The notes under the pieces: model-generated
Told to the model about the DNA's origin: nothing
What the model saw: only the letters and a program-made list of their open reading frames with translations
Databases searched by the model: none
Assembly: GCA_050122535.1 (NCBI GenBank)
Contig: JASFIT010000337.1
Location: 1 to 5,353, forward strand
Length of the DNA: 5,353 bases
Source of the DNA: JASFEQ01 sp050122535
Lineage (GTDB): Bacteria > Desulfobacterota > DSM-4660 > Desulfatiglandales > HGW-15
Reading direction: 5' to 3'
Shown here: in pieces, positions 5,038 to 5,353 of the stretch
Layout of the letters: the number at the start of each line of letters is the position of its first letter
Position numbering within the stretch: the stretch's first letter is position 1
Program-made: the position numbers and the translations under genes

Positions 5038-5353
5038 TCAACCTCTCCTCTCCGGCCTTAGGCTCCTCACGGCTGCCCCTGCCTTCCACATTTCCGAATT
5101 CTTCATCTCATCCAGTTCTTTTTGGAGTCGCTCGCGATAGTCCGGGGCACTGTTGGCTTCAAGGACAATCCGGGTCTCTTTGCCAGAGACAACGCTTTCA
5201 TAGAGTTCGTCAAAGAGAGGGGCAACCATATCCCGGAACCGGTGGCGCCAATCCAGCGCCCCTCTTTGGGCGGTGGTGCTGCAATTGGCGTACATCCAGT
5301 CCATGCCATTCTCTGCCACCAGGCGTATGAGACTCTGGGTGAGTTCCTCCACC
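5038..5353 (-). CDS. ilvC: probable ketol-acid reductoisomerase, C-terminal fragment
   Basis: The final 105 or so codons of a minus-strand gene enter from the right edge and stop at TGA (5040-5038). The frame is open at the edge; the GTG at 5352 is almost certainly an internal valine codon, not a start. I read it as the knotted helical domain of the enzyme that isomerises and reduces acetohydroxy acids in valine, leucine and isoleucine synthesis. LIRLVAENGMDWMYANCSTT followed by AQRGALDW lines up with the usual segment around Gly-Met ... Ser-x-Thr-Ala-Glu-Tyr-Gly-Asp. The end NSEMWKAGAAVRSLRP resembles the usual C-terminal Val-Gly-x-x-(Leu/Val)-Arg. The AQRGALDW wording differs from the commonest bacterial form, so this would be a divergent branch of the family. 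Without the NADPH-binding domain, which is outside the window, the call stays probable. Confidence 0.68.
   Translation of the reverse strand, partial: VEELTQSLIRLVAENGMDWMYANCSTTAQRGALDWRHRFRDMVAPLFDELYESVVSGKETRIVLEANSAPDYRERLQKELDEMKNSEMWKAGAAVRSLRPERRG

Overview
The window looks like a stretch of a Gram-negative, probably anaerobic bacterial chromosome or metagenomic contig. My best guess is Desulfobacterota (the former Deltaproteobacteria). That rests on gene content (tripartite tricarboxylate transporter, FCD-type GntR regulator, arylsulfotransferase-like protein) and on structured intergenic repeats of a kind I associate with that group. No rRNA or other taxonomic marker is present, so the assignment is tentative.

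Most of the window (4335 down to 1) is one minus-strand transcription unit. In transcription order it contains: an arylsulfotransferase-like beta-propeller protein (4335-3124); a GntR regulator with an FCD ligand-binding domain (3061-2294); and the three parts of a tripartite tricarboxylate transporter (TTT). These are the periplasmic binding protein TctC (2218-1241), the small membrane subunit TctB (945-451), and the N-terminal 145 residues of the large permease TctA (435 to the window edge). Gaps are short (62, 75 and 15 bases) except between tctC and tctB, where 295 bases hold several stem-loops, including a perfect 15-bp hairpin. The likely reading is a carboxylate-uptake operon with its own ligand-responsive repressor and an associated enzyme. 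The substrate cannot be read from the sequence.

Upstream of this operon is a 256-base AT-rich divergent region (4336-4591). It carries a good minus-strand promoter candidate and a tandem heptamer next to it that could be an operator. On the plus strand it leads to a small two-helix membrane protein of unknown function (4592-4852).

The right end (5353-5038, minus strand) is the C-terminal end of what I read as ketol-acid reductoisomerase (ilvC, branched-chain amino acid synthesis), convergent with the small membrane gene. The 185 bases between them carry an inverted repeat built from 8-base units. I see no tRNA, rRNA, CRISPR array, transposase or phage gene.
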